This document shows positions 16,450-25,097 of a DNA stretch of 64,000 nt, piece by piece (the first letter of the stretch is position 1; every line of letters starts with the position of its first letter). Position numbers and translations under genes: made by a program. Source of the stretch: Calidifontimicrobium sp035325925 (GTDB taxonomy: Bacteria > Pseudomonadota > Gammaproteobacteria > Burkholderiales > Burkholderiaceae_C); the NCBI RefSeq assembly GCF_035325925.1, contig NZ_DAOKZA010000002.1, positions 78,731 through 142,730 of the forward strand, in the 5' to 3' direction. The notes under the pieces were generated by a model, which saw nothing but the letters and a program-made list of their open reading frames with translations, was not told the origin of the DNA and made no database searches.

Positions 16450-18180
16450 ATGCCGACCCTGCGCCAGCGCCTCGCGCGCATCGCCCCGTACTTCCGCTCG
16501 AGCCGCAAGGGATTCGTCGCCGCCATCGCCGCCGCGGTGGTCGGCGCGGCGACCGAACCGATGATCCCGGCGCTGCTGCAGCCGCTGCTCGACCGCGGGT
16601 TCAGCGCCGGCGGCATCCCGCTGTGGACGATCCCGGTGGCCATCATCGGGCTGTTCCTGGTGCGCGGCGGCGCCGCGTTCGTCACCCAGTACGCGCTGTC
16701 GTGGGCCACCACGCGCGGCGTGCTCGAGCTGCGCCAGGCGATGTTCGCGCACCTGATGCGCGCCGCGCCGGCGCTGTTCACGCGGCAGTCGGCGAGCAGC
16801 CTGACCAACACGCTGGTCTACGAAGTGCAGCAAGGCGCGCAGCAGCTCGTCAACGCCAGCCTGACCCTGCTGCGCGACTCGCTGACGCTGCTCGCGCTGC
16901 TGGGCTACCTGCTGTGGCTGAACTGGAAGCTCACGCTGTTCGTCGCGGTGCTCGCGCCGGCGATCGTGTTCGTGATCCGCACCGTCAGTCGCCGGTTGCA
17001 CCGGCTCACGCGCGCGGTGCTGTCGGCCAACGACGAACTCGCCTACGTGGTCGAGGAGAACGCGCTGGCCTGGCGCATCGTGCGCCTGCACGGCGCGGCG
17101 GCCGAGCAGTCGGGGCGTTTCGCTCGCGCCAGCGAACAGCTGCGCCGCCTGACCGTGAAGTCGGTGGCCGCCGGCGCGACGATGTCGCCAATCACCCAGC
17201 TGCTCGCCGCCTGCGCGCTGTCGGCGGTGATCGCGCTGGCGCTGTGGCAGAGCCGCGACGGCGGCGTCACGGTGGGCAGCTTCGTCGCCTTCGTCACCGC
17301 GATGCTGATGATGCTCTCGCCGATCAAGCACTTGTCCGACGTGGCCGCGCCGATCACCCGAGGGCTCGCCGCGCTCGAACGCGGCGTCGCGCTGCTCGAC
17401 GACCACCCGCGCGAGCGCGGCGGCACGCACGCGCCGGCCTCGGGCCGCGTGCGCGGCGAGATCGAGCTGCGCGGCGTGTCGCTGCGCTACGCCGACGACC
17501 AGCCGTGCGCGCTCGATGACGTGGACCTGGTGCTGCACGCCGGCGAGACCGTGGCGCTGGTGGGCCCGTCGGGCGCCGGCAAGTCGACGCTGGTGCACCT
17601 GCTGCCGCGTTTCGTCGAACCCACCGCCGGCGAGGTGCGGCTCGACGGCGTCGTGCTGCCGCAGTGGGACACCGACGCGCTGCGCCGGCAGTTCGCGCTG
17701 GTCAGCCAGGACGTGGTGCTGTTCAACGACAGCGTCGCCGCCAACGTCGCGCTCGGCGGCACGCTCGACCGCGATCGCGTGCGCGACGCGCTGCGCGGCG
17801 CGCACCTGCTCGACTTCGTCGAGCGCCTGCCCCAGGGCATCGACAGTGCGATCGGCCACAACGGCAGCCAGCTCTCGGGCGGGCAGCGCCAGCGGCTGGC
17901 GATCGCGCGCGCGATCTACAAGGACGCGCCGGTGCTGATCCTCGACGAGGCCACCTCGGCGCTCGACAGCGAATCCGAACGCGCGGTGCAGGACGCGCTG
18001 GACACGCTGATGCGCGGGCGCACGACGATCGTCATCGCGCACCGGCTCAGCACCATCGAGCACGCCGACCGCGTCGTGGCGATGGAGCATGGCCGCATCG
18101 TCGAACAGGGCCCGCCGGCGGCGCTGCTCGCCGCGGGCGGCCTGTATGCCAGACTGCACGGACTTCAATTCAGGAGCTGA
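16450..18180 (+). CDS. msbA: Lipid A export ATP-binding/permease MsbA
   Basis: 576 residues: six membrane helices in the first 310 residues, then one ABC ATPase domain. Walker A (GPSGAGKST), Q-loop (LVSQDVVLF), signature (LSGGQRQRLAIARA), Walker B (VLILDEATSALDSE) and H-loop (VIAHRLSTIE) are all intact. A homodimer flips lipid A-core across the inner membrane. Length and the LSDVAAPITRGLAALER linker fit MsbA better than other exporters, though the MsbA/Sav1866 boundary is not sharp. The next gene starts 5 bp downstream, so an operon is likely. Confidence 0.9.
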   Translation: MPTLRQRLARIAPYFRSSRKGFVAAIAAAVVGAATEPMIPALLQPLLDRGFSAGGIPLWTIPVAIIGLFLVRGGAAFVTQYALSWATTRGVLELRQAMFAHLMRAAPALFTRQSASSLTNTLVYEVQQGAQQLVNASLTLLRDSLTLLALLGYLLWLNWKLTLFVAVLAPAIVFVIRTVSRRLHRLTRAVLSANDELAYVVEENALAWRIVRLHGAAAEQSGRFARASEQLRRLTVKSVAAGATMSPITQLLAACALSAVIALALWQSRDGGVTVGSFVAFVTAMLMMLSPIKHLSDVAAPITRGLAALERGVALLDDHPRERGGTHAPASGRVRGEIELRGVSLRYADDQPCALDDVDLVLHAGETVALVGPSGAGKSTLVHLLPRFVEPTAGEVRLDGVVLPQWDTDALRRQFALVSQDVVLFNDSVAANVALGGTLDRDRVRDALRGAHLLDFVERLPQGIDSAIGHNGSQLSGGQRQRLAIARAIYKDAPVLILDEATSALDSESERAVQDALDTLMRGRTTIVIAHRLSTIEHADRVVAMEHGRIVEQGPPAALLAAGGLYARLHGLQFRS

Positions 18181-18185
18181 GGACC

Positions 18186-18782
18186 ATGACCGAACGCCCG
18201 CCGATCAGCCGCTACCCGGTGCCCGCGCTGAACGACCTGCCCGAAGACATCCGCGCACGCATCCTCGAGGTGCAGGACAAGGCCGGCTTCGTGCCCAACG
18301 TGTTCCTCGCCTTCGCGCACCGGCCGGCCGAGTGGCGCGCCTTCTTCGCCTACCACGACGCGCTGATGCTCAAGGACGGCGGCTCGCTGACCAAGGGCGA
18401 CCGCGAGATGATCGTCACCGCCACCAGCGCGGCGAACCACTGCCTGTACTGCGTCGTCGCGCACGGCGCGATCCTGCGCATCTACGAGAAGAAGCCGCTG
18501 GTGGCCGACCAGGTCGCGGTGAACCACCGCAAGGCCGACATCAGCCCGCGCCAGCGCGCGATGCTCGACTTCGCGATGAAGGTCTGCCTGCGCTCGCACG
18601 AGGTCGACGACGCCGACTTCGCCGCGCTGCATGCGCACGGCTTCGACGACGAGGACATCTGGGACATCGCGGCGATCACCGCGTTCTTCGGCCTGTCGAA
18701 CCGCATGGCCAACGTCGCGGGCATGCGGCCCAACGACGAGTTCTACCTGATGGGCCGCGTGCCCCGCGCACCGAAGGCCTGA
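18186..18782 (+). CDS. AhpD-like / peroxidase-related carboxymuconolactone decarboxylase-family protein
   Basis: 198 residues. The redox centre CLYCVVAHG (CxxCxxxH, near residues 81-89) is the active site of the AhpD/CMD family. The remaining all-helical sequence (KGDREMIVTATSAANH before it, and NDEFYLMGRVPR at the end) matches the uncharacterised peroxidase-related subgroup. It probably acts in the cytoplasm as a thiol-dependent peroxidase or disulfide reductase; the partner is unknown. The ATG is 5 bp after msbA, with an AGGA box spanning the junction. Confidence 0.87.
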   Translation: MTERPPISRYPVPALNDLPEDIRARILEVQDKAGFVPNVFLAFAHRPAEWRAFFAYHDALMLKDGGSLTKGDREMIVTATSAANHCLYCVVAHGAILRIYEKKPLVADQVAVNHRKADISPRQRAMLDFAMKVCLRSHEVDDADFAALHAHGFDDEDIWDIAAITAFFGLSNRMANVAGMRPNDEFYLMGRVPRAPKA

Positions 18783-18793
18783 CGCGGCCCGCG

Positions 18794-19702
18794 ATGGCAG
18801 CCGCCGACGCCGTCGCGGCGCTGGTGCTGCTCAACCGCTGTGCGCGCGGCGCACGCGCGCTCGAGCCGGCCATCGGCGACGCGCTGGCCGCCGCCACCCC
18901 CGCCACGCGCTGGCTCGCCACCGACGACGCCGGCGCCGCGCGCGACGCCGTCGCCGCATTGCCGCGCCGCACGCGCGTGGTCGTCGTCGGCGGCGACGGC
19001 ACGTTGCACCAGCTGCTACCCGCGCTGCTGGCGGGCGACCACGAGCTTGGCGTGGTGCCCGCGGGCAGCGGCGACGACAGTGCGCGCGCTTTCGGGCTGC
19101 ACGGGCTGCCGTGGCGCGACGCGCTGAGGCACGCGCTGGGCGGGCCGGCCCGCGCCGTCGACGTCGGCGAGCTGCGCACGGTGCATGGTGCGCGGCCGTT
19201 CGTCTCGAGCCTGTGCGCCGGCTTCGACGCTGCGGTCTCGGCGCGCGCGCTGCGCATGCCGCGAGGCTTCGGCGGGCTGCCGCGCTACCTGCTGGCCACG
19301 CTGGCCGAGATCGCGCAACTGCGGCGCCAGCGCGTGTGCGTGCACGCCGACGGCGCCGCGGTGCACGACGGCGAGGTGCTGTTCGCTTCGGTGGTCAACA
19401 CGCCGACCTACGGAGGCGGCATGCCGGTCGCCCCGCCGGCGGCGATCGACGACGGCCGGCTCGATCTGGTCGTCGCGGGCCGATTCGGTCGCGCCGGCGC
19501 GCTGGCGATGCTGCCGCGGCTGCTGCTCGGCCGCCACCTCGGCCACCCGCGCGTGCGGCATGCGACCTTCACGACGCTGCGCATCGAAGCCGACGCGCCG
19601 CTGCCGCTGGCCGCCGACGGCGAGGTACTGCCCGAAGCGAGCGTCGTCGAGGTGGCGGTGCGGCCCGCAGCGCTGCGTGTGGTGCGTGCCCGGTCGAGCT
19701 GA
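18794..19702 (+). CDS. Diacylglycerol/sphingosine kinase-like lipid kinase family protein
   Basis: 302 residues. The catalytic-domain signature VVVVGGDGTLHQLLPALLAG (GGDGT loop for ATP) is near residues 58-77, followed by GVVPAGSGDDSARAFGL, the family's GTxND-like segment, here with GSGDD. C-terminal beta domain motifs follow (NTPTYGGGMPVAPPA and DDGRLDLVV). Related enzymes (YegS, DgkB) phosphorylate membrane lipids. The start is 11 bp after the AhpD-like gene, so msbA and these two genes likely form one operon tied to envelope lipids. Substrate unknown. Confidence 0.82.
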   Translation: MAAADAVAALVLLNRCARGARALEPAIGDALAAATPATRWLATDDAGAARDAVAALPRRTRVVVVGGDGTLHQLLPALLAGDHELGVVPAGSGDDSARAFGLHGLPWRDALRHALGGPARAVDVGELRTVHGARPFVSSLCAGFDAAVSARALRMPRGFGGLPRYLLATLAEIAQLRRQRVCVHADGAAVHDGEVLFASVVNTPTYGGGMPVAPPAAIDDGRLDLVVAGRFGRAGALAMLPRLLLGRHLGHPRVRHATFTTLRIEADAPLPLAADGEVLPEASVVEVAVRPAALRVVRARSS

Positions 19703-19774
19703 CGCGGCGAGCGCGACGTGACCGTTGAGCTTCAGCACTGGCGCATCGCTCGCGCGCCGTGCCTGGAAGCAAGA

Positions 19775-19801
19775 AGCCCGGTGCCTTGTGGACACCGGGC
19801 T
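19775..19801 (-). terminator. Hairpin terminator after tRNA-Pro
   Basis: A 9-bp perfect stem (AGCCCGGTG / CACCGGGCT) with a 9-nt loop lies 12 bp downstream of tRNA-Pro on the minus strand and is followed there by TCTTGCTTCC. It also separates the tRNA from the converging lipid-kinase gene. Confidence 0.65.
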
Positions 19802-19812
19802 CTGCGGTTCGA

Positions 19813-19890
<78 letters not shown>

Positions 19891-19901
19891 CGAAGCGTGC
19901 A

Positions 19902-19907
19902 AGTATA
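19902..19907 (-). promoter_or_regulatory. -10 box of tRNA-Pro promoter
   Basis: TATACT on the minus strand, 12 nt upstream of the tRNA 5' end and just after the merR-like stop codon. The -35 region would lie in the 3' end of the merR-like gene and is not conserved. Placement makes it the best candidate. Confidence 0.4.
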
Positions 19908-19925
19908 CCCTCGGTGACGCGCCGA

Positions 19926-20363
19926 TCAGACGCCGAGCAGGTCGCGGATCGCGAGCAGCTCGGTGCGCACGCGCGCCAGCGACAAGGTGCCATCGCCTGC
20001 TTCGATCACGGGGGCGGCGGTGGCGTGCGGCAGCGCGTCGGCATCGCAGGCCTCGTCGCGCGCGTCGGTCGCTGCGACCGCGGCCGCACCGGCCGACGCC
20101 CCGCGCCCGCTGCCCTCGGCCAGCCGGTTGCGCGCACCGCTGATCGTGAAGCCCTGCTCGTAAAGCAGGTCGCGGATGCGGCGGATCAGCAGCACCTCGT
20201 GGTGCTGGTAGTAGCGCCGGTTGCCGCGCCGCTTGACCGGCTTGAGCTGCGTGAACTCCTGCTCCCAGTAGCGCAGCACGTAGGGCTTGACGCCGCACAG
20301 TTCGCTGACCTCACCAATCGTGAAGTAGCGCTTGGCGGGAATCGGCGGCAGGCCCTTGTCCAT
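19926..20363 (-). CDS. MerR-family transcriptional regulator
   Basis: 145 residues. The N-terminal winged helix-turn-helix is clear: KRYFTIGEVSELCGVKPYVL then RYWEQEF and RGNRRYYQHHEVLLIRRIRDLL (about residues 11-65). The C-terminal part is Ala-rich, with no metal-binding cysteines, so it is not a classical metal or redox sensor. This short MerR protein next to ihfA is a conserved neighbour in beta- and gammaproteobacteria; its target is not known to me. It lies 35 bp downstream of ihfA, so it is probably co-transcribed. Confidence 0.9.
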   Translation of the reverse strand: MDKGLPPIPAKRYFTIGEVSELCGVKPYVLRYWEQEFTQLKPVKRRGNRRYYQHHEVLLIRRIRDLLYEQGFTISGARNRLAEGSGRGASAGAAAVAATDARDEACDADALPHATAAPVIEAGDGTLSLARVRTELLAIRDLLGV

Positions 20364-20398
20364 GCGGATCGATGCGTCGCGGCGACGGCGTCGGGACT

Positions 20399-20776
20399 CT
20401 ACTCGAACTCACCCGCGGTCGGGATGTCGCCCTGCACGACGCCCTTGAGCTTGTGGCTCGCGTGGAAGGTCACGACGTGCCGCGCCTTGATCGGGATCGA
20501 CTCGCCGGTGCGCGGGTTGCGCCCCGGTCGCGGCGCCTTGCGGCGGATGTTGAAGTTGCCGAATCCCGAGAGCTTGACGTCACCACCCTCGACCAGCGAC
20601 GCGTGAATGATGTCGAAGAAGGCCTCGACCATGTCCTTGGACTCGCGCTTGTTCAGGCCCAGGCGCTCGAACAGCAGTTCGGCGAGGTCGGCCTTGGTCA
20701 GCGTCGGCGTCTCGAGCGTGGGCAGGATCACGCGCGCCGGCGCGGCGGGGGGCTCGTGGCTCGGGTCGTCGCTCAT
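20399..20776 (-). CDS. ihfA: Integration host factor subunit alpha
   Basis: 125 residues. The HU/IHF fold is intact (LTKADLAELLFERLGLNKRE, DVKLSGFGNFNIRRK, RPGRNPRTGESIPI), including the beta-arm proline within RNPRTG that intercalates DNA. It is about 25 residues longer at the N-terminus than the E. coli protein, with a Pro/Ala-rich extension. It works with IhfB to bend DNA. It sits directly downstream of pheT, as in E. coli. Confidence 0.97.
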   Translation of the reverse strand: MSDDPSHEPPAAPARVILPTLETPTLTKADLAELLFERLGLNKRESKDMVEAFFDIIHASLVEGGDVKLSGFGNFNIRRKAPRPGRNPRTGESIPIKARHVVTFHASHKLKGVVQGDIPTAGEFE

Positions 20777-20815
20777 CGTCGTTGTCCTCGGTCGTTCTTC
20801 GATCGGCGTGCCGGT

Positions 20816-23239
20816 TCAGGCGCGCAGCCGCGCACCGAGCTGGCGCTGCAGGCGCTCGAGCACCTGCGCCACCGCCGCATCGATGCGCTCGTCGGTCAGC
20901 GTCGCGTGGTCGTCGAGCAGTTCCAGCCGCACCGCCAGGCTGCGCTCGTTCGCGCCGATGCCGGCCACCGGCTGGCTCGGCTTGTAGAGGTCGAACAGGC
21001 GCGCTGAACGCAGCAGCCCGTCGCCGGCGCCGATCGCGGCGAGCAGCGCGTCGTGGGTCACCCCGTCGGCGACCACCAGCGCCAGGTCGCGCCACGCCGG
21101 CTGCTGCCGCGGCAGCGGCTCGAACTGCGGCACCTCGCGGGCGGTCAGCGCCGCGAGCTCGACCTCGAACAGCACCGGCGCGTGCGGCAGGTCGTAGCCC
21201 TGGCGCCACTTCGGATGCAGTTCACCGACCCATCCTACGGGCCTGCCGTCGACCTCGATGCGCGCGCTGCGCCCCGGGTGCAGCGCCGGGTGCGGCGCGG
21301 GAACGAAACGCGGCGCGCGCGGCGCAAACAGCGCCTCGACGTCGCCCTTGACGTCGAAGAAGTCGACCGTGCGCTCGCGCGCGCCCCACTGCAGGTCGTC
21401 GGCCGCGCCGTACGCCAGCGCCGCGACGCGCATCGGCTGGTGCACCCCGGCCACCGTGGTGTCGCCGTCGCGCACCGAGGCGTCCTTCATGAACACGCGG
21501 CCGATCTCGAACACGCGCACGCGCGCGGTCTTGCGCGCCAGATTGTGGCGCAGCACCTGCACCAGCGAGCCGACCAGGCTCGATCGCATCACCGCCAGCG
21601 GCGCGGCGATCGGGTTGAGCACCTTGATCGGGTCCGGGTTGCCGGCCAGTTCGTGCTCCCAGCGCTCCTCGACGAACGAGAAGCCGATCGTCTCCTGGTA
21701 GTCGAGCGCGGCCAGCAGGTGGCGCAGCCGGTGCGCGCTGCGCAGGCGTTCGGGCTTCACGTGGGCGACCACCGGCGCCAGCGGCGGCGTCGAGGGCAGG
21801 CGGTCGTAGCCGAGCACGCGCACCACCTCCTCGATCAGGTCCTCCTCGATCGCCAGGTCGAAGCGCCAGCTCGGCGGCGTCACCGTCAGCGTGCCGTCGC
21901 CCTCGGCGAACGGCAGGCCGAGCCGGCGGAACACCTCGGCGCACTGCGCTTGCGTCACCGGCATGCCGATCACCTTGCTCGCGCGCGCGACGCGCAGAGC
22001 AACCGGCGGCGGCGCCGGCAGGTTCACGACCTGGTCGTCGACCGGCCCCGGTTCGCCGCCGCAGATGTCGACGATCAGCTGCGTGAGGCGCTCGATGTGC
22101 TCGACCGTCAGCGCCGGATCGACGCCGCGCTCGAAGCGGTGCCCGGCGTCGGTCGCGAAGTTGTAACGCCGCGACCGCCCCGCCACCGCCTTCGGCCACC
22201 AGAACGCGGCCTCGACGTAGACGTTCCTCGTCTCGTCCGCGACCGCGGTGGCATCGCCGCCCATGATGCCGGCCAGCGACTCGACGGCCCGCGCGTCGGC
22301 GATCACGCCGACCTGCTCGTCGACCTCGATCGTGCTGCCGTTGAGAAGCTTCAGCGTCTCGCCGGGGCGACCCCAGCGCACGACGAGCTTGTCGTGGATC
22401 TTGTCGAGGTCGAAGATGTGCGACGGGCGGCCGTACTCGAACATCACGTAGTTCGAGATGTCGACCAGCGCGGTGACGCTGCGCTGGCCGCAGCGCGCCA
22501 GGCGCTCGACCATCCACGCCGGCGTCGTCGCGGTGGTGTCGACGCCGCGCACGACGCGGCCCGAGAAGCGCCCGCACAGGTCGCTCGCCTCGACGACGAC
22601 CGGCAGCGTCGCGCCGTGGCGTGGCTGCACCGCGGCGATCGCCGGGGTGTTCAGCGGCGCTCCGGTCAGCGCCGCGACCTCGCGCGCGATGCCGTACACG
22701 CTCAGGCAGTGCGCCAGGTTGGGCGTGAGCTTGAGCGTGAACAGCGTGTCGTCGAGGTTCAGGGCCTCGCGCAGATCGGCGCCGACCGGCGCGTCGCTCG
22801 CCAGTTCGAGCAGGCCGCCGTGGTCATCGGAGAGTTTCAGCTCGCGCGCCGAGCACAGCATGCCGTGGCTGTCGACGCCGCGCAGCTGGCCGACGCGGAT
22901 CTCGAACGGCGCGCCGCCCGGCTCGGTGGGCGGCAGCTGCGCGCCGACCAGCGCCAGCGGCACGCGGACGCCGGCGCGCGCGTTGGGCGCGCCGCACACC
23001 ACCTGCAGCAGTCCGCCGGCCGTGTGTTCGCCTGCCGCGACCTTGCACACGCGCAACCGGTCGGCATTGGGGTGCGGCATGGCATCGACGATCTCGCCGA
23101 CGACGACCTTCGAGAACGCAGGCGCCACCGCCCGCAGCTCCTCGACCTCGAGGCCGGCCATGGTCAGCAGGTCGGCCAGCTCCTGCGTGCTCAGCGGCGG
23201 GTTGCAGAACTCGCGCAGCCAGGATTCAGGGAATTGCAT
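20816..23239 (-). CDS. pheT: Phenylalanyl-tRNA synthetase beta subunit
   Basis: 807 residues, normal for bacterial PheT. Domains in order: N-terminal tRNA-binding/EMAP-like domain (VVVGEIVDAMPHPNADRLRV, residues ~45-65), the B3/B4 editing domain, the B5 domain, the catalytic-like core (EDLIEEVVRVLGYDRLP) and the C-terminal FDX-ACB anticodon-binding domain (RDLALVVADGVTHDALLAAI). It forms the alpha2-beta2 enzyme with PheS and edits mischarged Tyr-tRNA-Phe. It starts 24 bp after pheS. Confidence 0.98.
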   Translation of the reverse strand: MQFPESWLREFCNPPLSTQELADLLTMAGLEVEELRAVAPAFSKVVVGEIVDAMPHPNADRLRVCKVAAGEHTAGGLLQVVCGAPNARAGVRVPLALVGAQLPPTEPGGAPFEIRVGQLRGVDSHGMLCSARELKLSDDHGGLLELASDAPVGADLREALNLDDTLFTLKLTPNLAHCLSVYGIAREVAALTGAPLNTPAIAAVQPRHGATLPVVVEASDLCGRFSGRVVRGVDTTATTPAWMVERLARCGQRSVTALVDISNYVMFEYGRPSHIFDLDKIHDKLVVRWGRPGETLKLLNGSTIEVDEQVGVIADARAVESLAGIMGGDATAVADETRNVYVEAAFWWPKAVAGRSRRYNFATDAGHRFERGVDPALTVEHIERLTQLIVDICGGEPGPVDDQVVNLPAPPPVALRVARASKVIGMPVTQAQCAEVFRRLGLPFAEGDGTLTVTPPSWRFDLAIEEDLIEEVVRVLGYDRLPSTPPLAPVVAHVKPERLRSAHRLRHLLAALDYQETIGFSFVEERWEHELAGNPDPIKVLNPIAAPLAVMRSSLVGSLVQVLRHNLARKTARVRVFEIGRVFMKDASVRDGDTTVAGVHQPMRVAALAYGAADDLQWGARERTVDFFDVKGDVEALFAPRAPRFVPAPHPALHPGRSARIEVDGRPVGWVGELHPKWRQGYDLPHAPVLFEVELAALTAREVPQFEPLPRQQPAWRDLALVVADGVTHDALLAAIGAGDGLLRSARLFDLYKPSQPVAGIGANERSLAVRLELLDDHATLTDERIDAAVAQVLERLQRQLGARLRA

Positions 23240-23263
23240 GGTGTTCGAACTCGCGCGCGGGGC

Positions 23264-24289
23264 TCACTGGAACTGGGCCAGGAAGCGCAGGTCGTTGTCG
23301 AAGAACAGGCGCAGGTCGCCCACGCCGTAGCGCAGCATCGTCAGCCGGTCCGGGCCCATGCCGAACGCGAAGCCGATGTAGCGCTCTGGGTCGAGGCCGA
23401 AGTTGCGCACCACGTTCGGATGCACCTGCCCGGCGCCCGAGACCTCGAGCCAGCGGCCCTTCAGCGGACCGGACGAGAACGCGATGTCGACCTCGGCCGA
23501 CGGCTCGGTGAACGGGAAGAAGCTGGGCCGGAAGCGCAGTTCGAGGTCGTCGGTCTCGAAGAAGCGGCGGCAGAAGTCGGCAAACACCGCCTTCAGGTCC
23601 TTGAAGCTGATGTTCTCGCCGATCCACAGCCCCTCGCACTGGTGGAACATCGGCGAGTGCGTGGCGTCGCTGTCGACGCGGTAGGTGCGCCCGGGCGCGA
23701 TGACGCGGATCTCGGGCATCGGATCGGCGCCGGCGTGGCGCTTGACGTGCTGCACCGCGTGTCGGACCTGCATCGGGCTGGTGTGCGTGCGCAGCAGGTA
23801 GCCGCCCTCGACGTAGAAGGTGTCGTGCATCGAGCGCGCCGGGTGGTCCTCGGGCGTGTTCAGCGCGGTGAAGTTGTACCAGTCGTTCTCGATCTCGGGG
23901 CCTTCGGCGACGTCGAAACCCATCGACGCGAAGATCGCCTCGATGCGCTCCATCGTGCGGCTCACGGGGTGCAGCCCGCCGCTGCCGCGGCGACGCCCGG
24001 GCAGCGTCACGTCGAGCGCCTCGGCGCGCAGCTGAAGCTCGAGCTCGGCGTCGGCCAGCGCCTGGCGGCGCGCCTGCAGCGCGGCCTCGATGCGCTGCTT
24101 GGCGGCGTTGATCTCGGCGCCGCGCTCGCGCTTGGCCTCGGGCGCGAGCGCCGCCAGCGACTTCAGCAGCTCGGTCACCCGGCCGGCCTTGCCGAGGTAG
24201 CGCGCCTTCGCGTTCTCCAGTTCGGCCGGCGTGGTTGCCGCGTTGAACTCGGTCGTGGCGCCGGCCACCAGGTTGTCGAGATCGTTCAT
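23264..24289 (-). CDS. pheS: Phenylalanyl-tRNA synthetase alpha subunit
   Basis: 341 residues. The N-terminal coiled coil (residues ~10-90) is followed by a class II core. Motif 2 lies at GRTYRVDSDATHSPMFHQ, the Phe-binding region at PSFFPFTEPSAEVD and motif 3 at FAFGMGPDRLTMLRYG. It activates phenylalanine and charges tRNA-Phe with PheT. The ATG overlaps the TGA of a 17-codon upstream ORF (ATGA) and follows an intrinsic terminator, features expected for attenuation control. Confidence 0.98.
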   Translation of the reverse strand: MNDLDNLVAGATTEFNAATTPAELENAKARYLGKAGRVTELLKSLAALAPEAKRERGAEINAAKQRIEAALQARRQALADAELELQLRAEALDVTLPGRRRGSGGLHPVSRTMERIEAIFASMGFDVAEGPEIENDWYNFTALNTPEDHPARSMHDTFYVEGGYLLRTHTSPMQVRHAVQHVKRHAGADPMPEIRVIAPGRTYRVDSDATHSPMFHQCEGLWIGENISFKDLKAVFADFCRRFFETDDLELRFRPSFFPFTEPSAEVDIAFSSGPLKGRWLEVSGAGQVHPNVVRNFGLDPERYIGFAFGMGPDRLTMLRYGVGDLRLFFDNDLRFLAQFQ

Positions 24290-24339
24290 CGGTAGTCGAA
24301 AGACAAAAAAAGGCCGCCCCCGAAGGTGACGGCCTTCAT
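24286..24339 (-). CDS. Candidate PheM-like leader peptide
   Basis: A 17-residue ORF: MKAVTF, GGG, LFLSFDYR. It contains three Phe codons (TTC, TTT, TTC), starts 13 nt after a GGGG box and ends in TGA overlapping the pheS ATG. Its codons run through the terminator hairpin at 24305-24336, so a ribosome translating it would break the hairpin. E. coli pheST is controlled by a Phe-rich PheM leader at the same place (between rplT and pheS). Here the design differs, because the peptide overlaps the terminator and does not precede it. It may be coincidence. Confidence 0.4.
   Translation of the reverse strand: MKAVTFGGGLFLSFDYR
24305..24336 (-). terminator. Intrinsic terminator between rplT and pheS
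   Basis: On the minus strand, AAGGCCG pairs with CGGCCTT (7 bp) around a 13-nt loop and is followed directly by a run of seven T. It lies 16 nt upstream of the pheS start. It either terminates the thrS-infC-rpmI-rplT transcript or acts as an attenuator for pheST. Confidence 0.85.
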
Positions 24340-24377
24340 GCTTGCGGCACCCCGGCGGCGACGCCGGAGCGACGGGG

Positions 24378-24734
24378 TCAAGCGAGCTGGGCCTTCACCT
24401 TCTCGACGATGCTGCCGAACGCAGCCGGGTCGTTGACGGCCAGATCGGCCAGCACCTTGCGGTCGATGTCGATCTGCGCCTTCTTCAGGCCGGCCATGAA
24501 CTTGCTGTAGGTCACGCCGAGCTCGCGGCTGGCCGCGTTGATGCGCGCGATCCACAGCGCGCGGAACACGCGCTTGCGGGTGCGGCGGTCGCGGTAGGCG
24601 TACTGGCCCGCCTTCATCACCGCCTGCTTGGCGATGCGGAAGACGTTCTTGCGGCGGCCGCGGAAGCCCTTGGCGAGCTTCAGGATCTTCTTGTGGCGGG
24701 CGTGGGCGGTGACACCACGTTTGACGCGAGGCAT
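24378..24734 (-). CDS. rplT: 50S ribosomal protein L20
   Basis: 118 residues. Typical L20 start MPRVKRGVTAHARHKKILK, followed by the conserved KGFRGRRKNVFRIAKQAV and FRALWIARINAASRELG. It binds 23S rRNA early in assembly. It follows rpmI by 27 bp. In E. coli it represses its own operon translationally; no matching pseudoknot was looked for in detail here. Confidence 0.98.
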   Translation of the reverse strand: MPRVKRGVTAHARHKKILKLAKGFRGRRKNVFRIAKQAVMKAGQYAYRDRRTRKRVFRALWIARINAASRELGVTYSKFMAGLKKAQIDIDRKVLADLAVNDPAAFGSIVEKVKAQLA

Positions 24735-24761
24735 GCTCGTTCTCCTTTCGTGCTCAGGCGG

Positions 24762-24965
24762 TCACAGACCGGCGAACGGCATCATCGCCGCGATGTGGCC
24801 GGTATCGCGCTCGTGCACGTTGGCGCTGCCGCGCAGCTGGCGCTTTCGCGTCGTGCTCTTCTTCGTGAGGATGTGGCGCTTGTAGGCCTGACCGCGCTTG
24901 ACGGTGCCTCCCGGGCGCACGCGGAACCGCTTGGCCGCGCTCTTCTTGGTCTTCATCTTGGGCAT
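24762..24965 (-). CDS. rpmI: 50S ribosomal protein L35
   Basis: 67 residues, highly basic: MPKMKTKKSAAKRFRVRPGG at the start and KRHILTKKSTTRKRQLRGS in the middle are diagnostic. It lies between infC and rplT, as in most bacteria. A strong GC-rich inverted repeat (25041-25070, CCGCGG arms) lies in the 132-bp gap upstream and could be a leader structure. Confidence 0.98.
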   Translation of the reverse strand: MPKMKTKKSAAKRFRVRPGGTVKRGQAYKRHILTKKSTTRKRQLRGSANVHERDTGHIAAMMPFAGL

Positions 24966-25097
24966 GACTGCTCCTTCTATGTGACCCCTGCAGGCGACGC
25001 CGGCACCCGGCGCGCTTGTTGGCCTGCAGCGGCTTGTCTTCGCCAGCCGCGGCGACCGACCGCGGCGGCGAAATCCTTCATCCGAACGTCGCCGGCG

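Noticed and set aside
21053..24295. 1080-codon plus-strand open frame
   Set aside because: Antisense of pheT and pheS; low-complexity Arg/Val/His composition and no recognisable motif.
25039..25072. GC-rich inverted repeat before rpmI as an L20-type regulatory leader
   Set aside because: The CCGCGG palindrome is real, but I could not fit the known L20-binding pseudoknot. In 70% GC DNA such a repeat can arise by chance, so it is only noted under rpmI.
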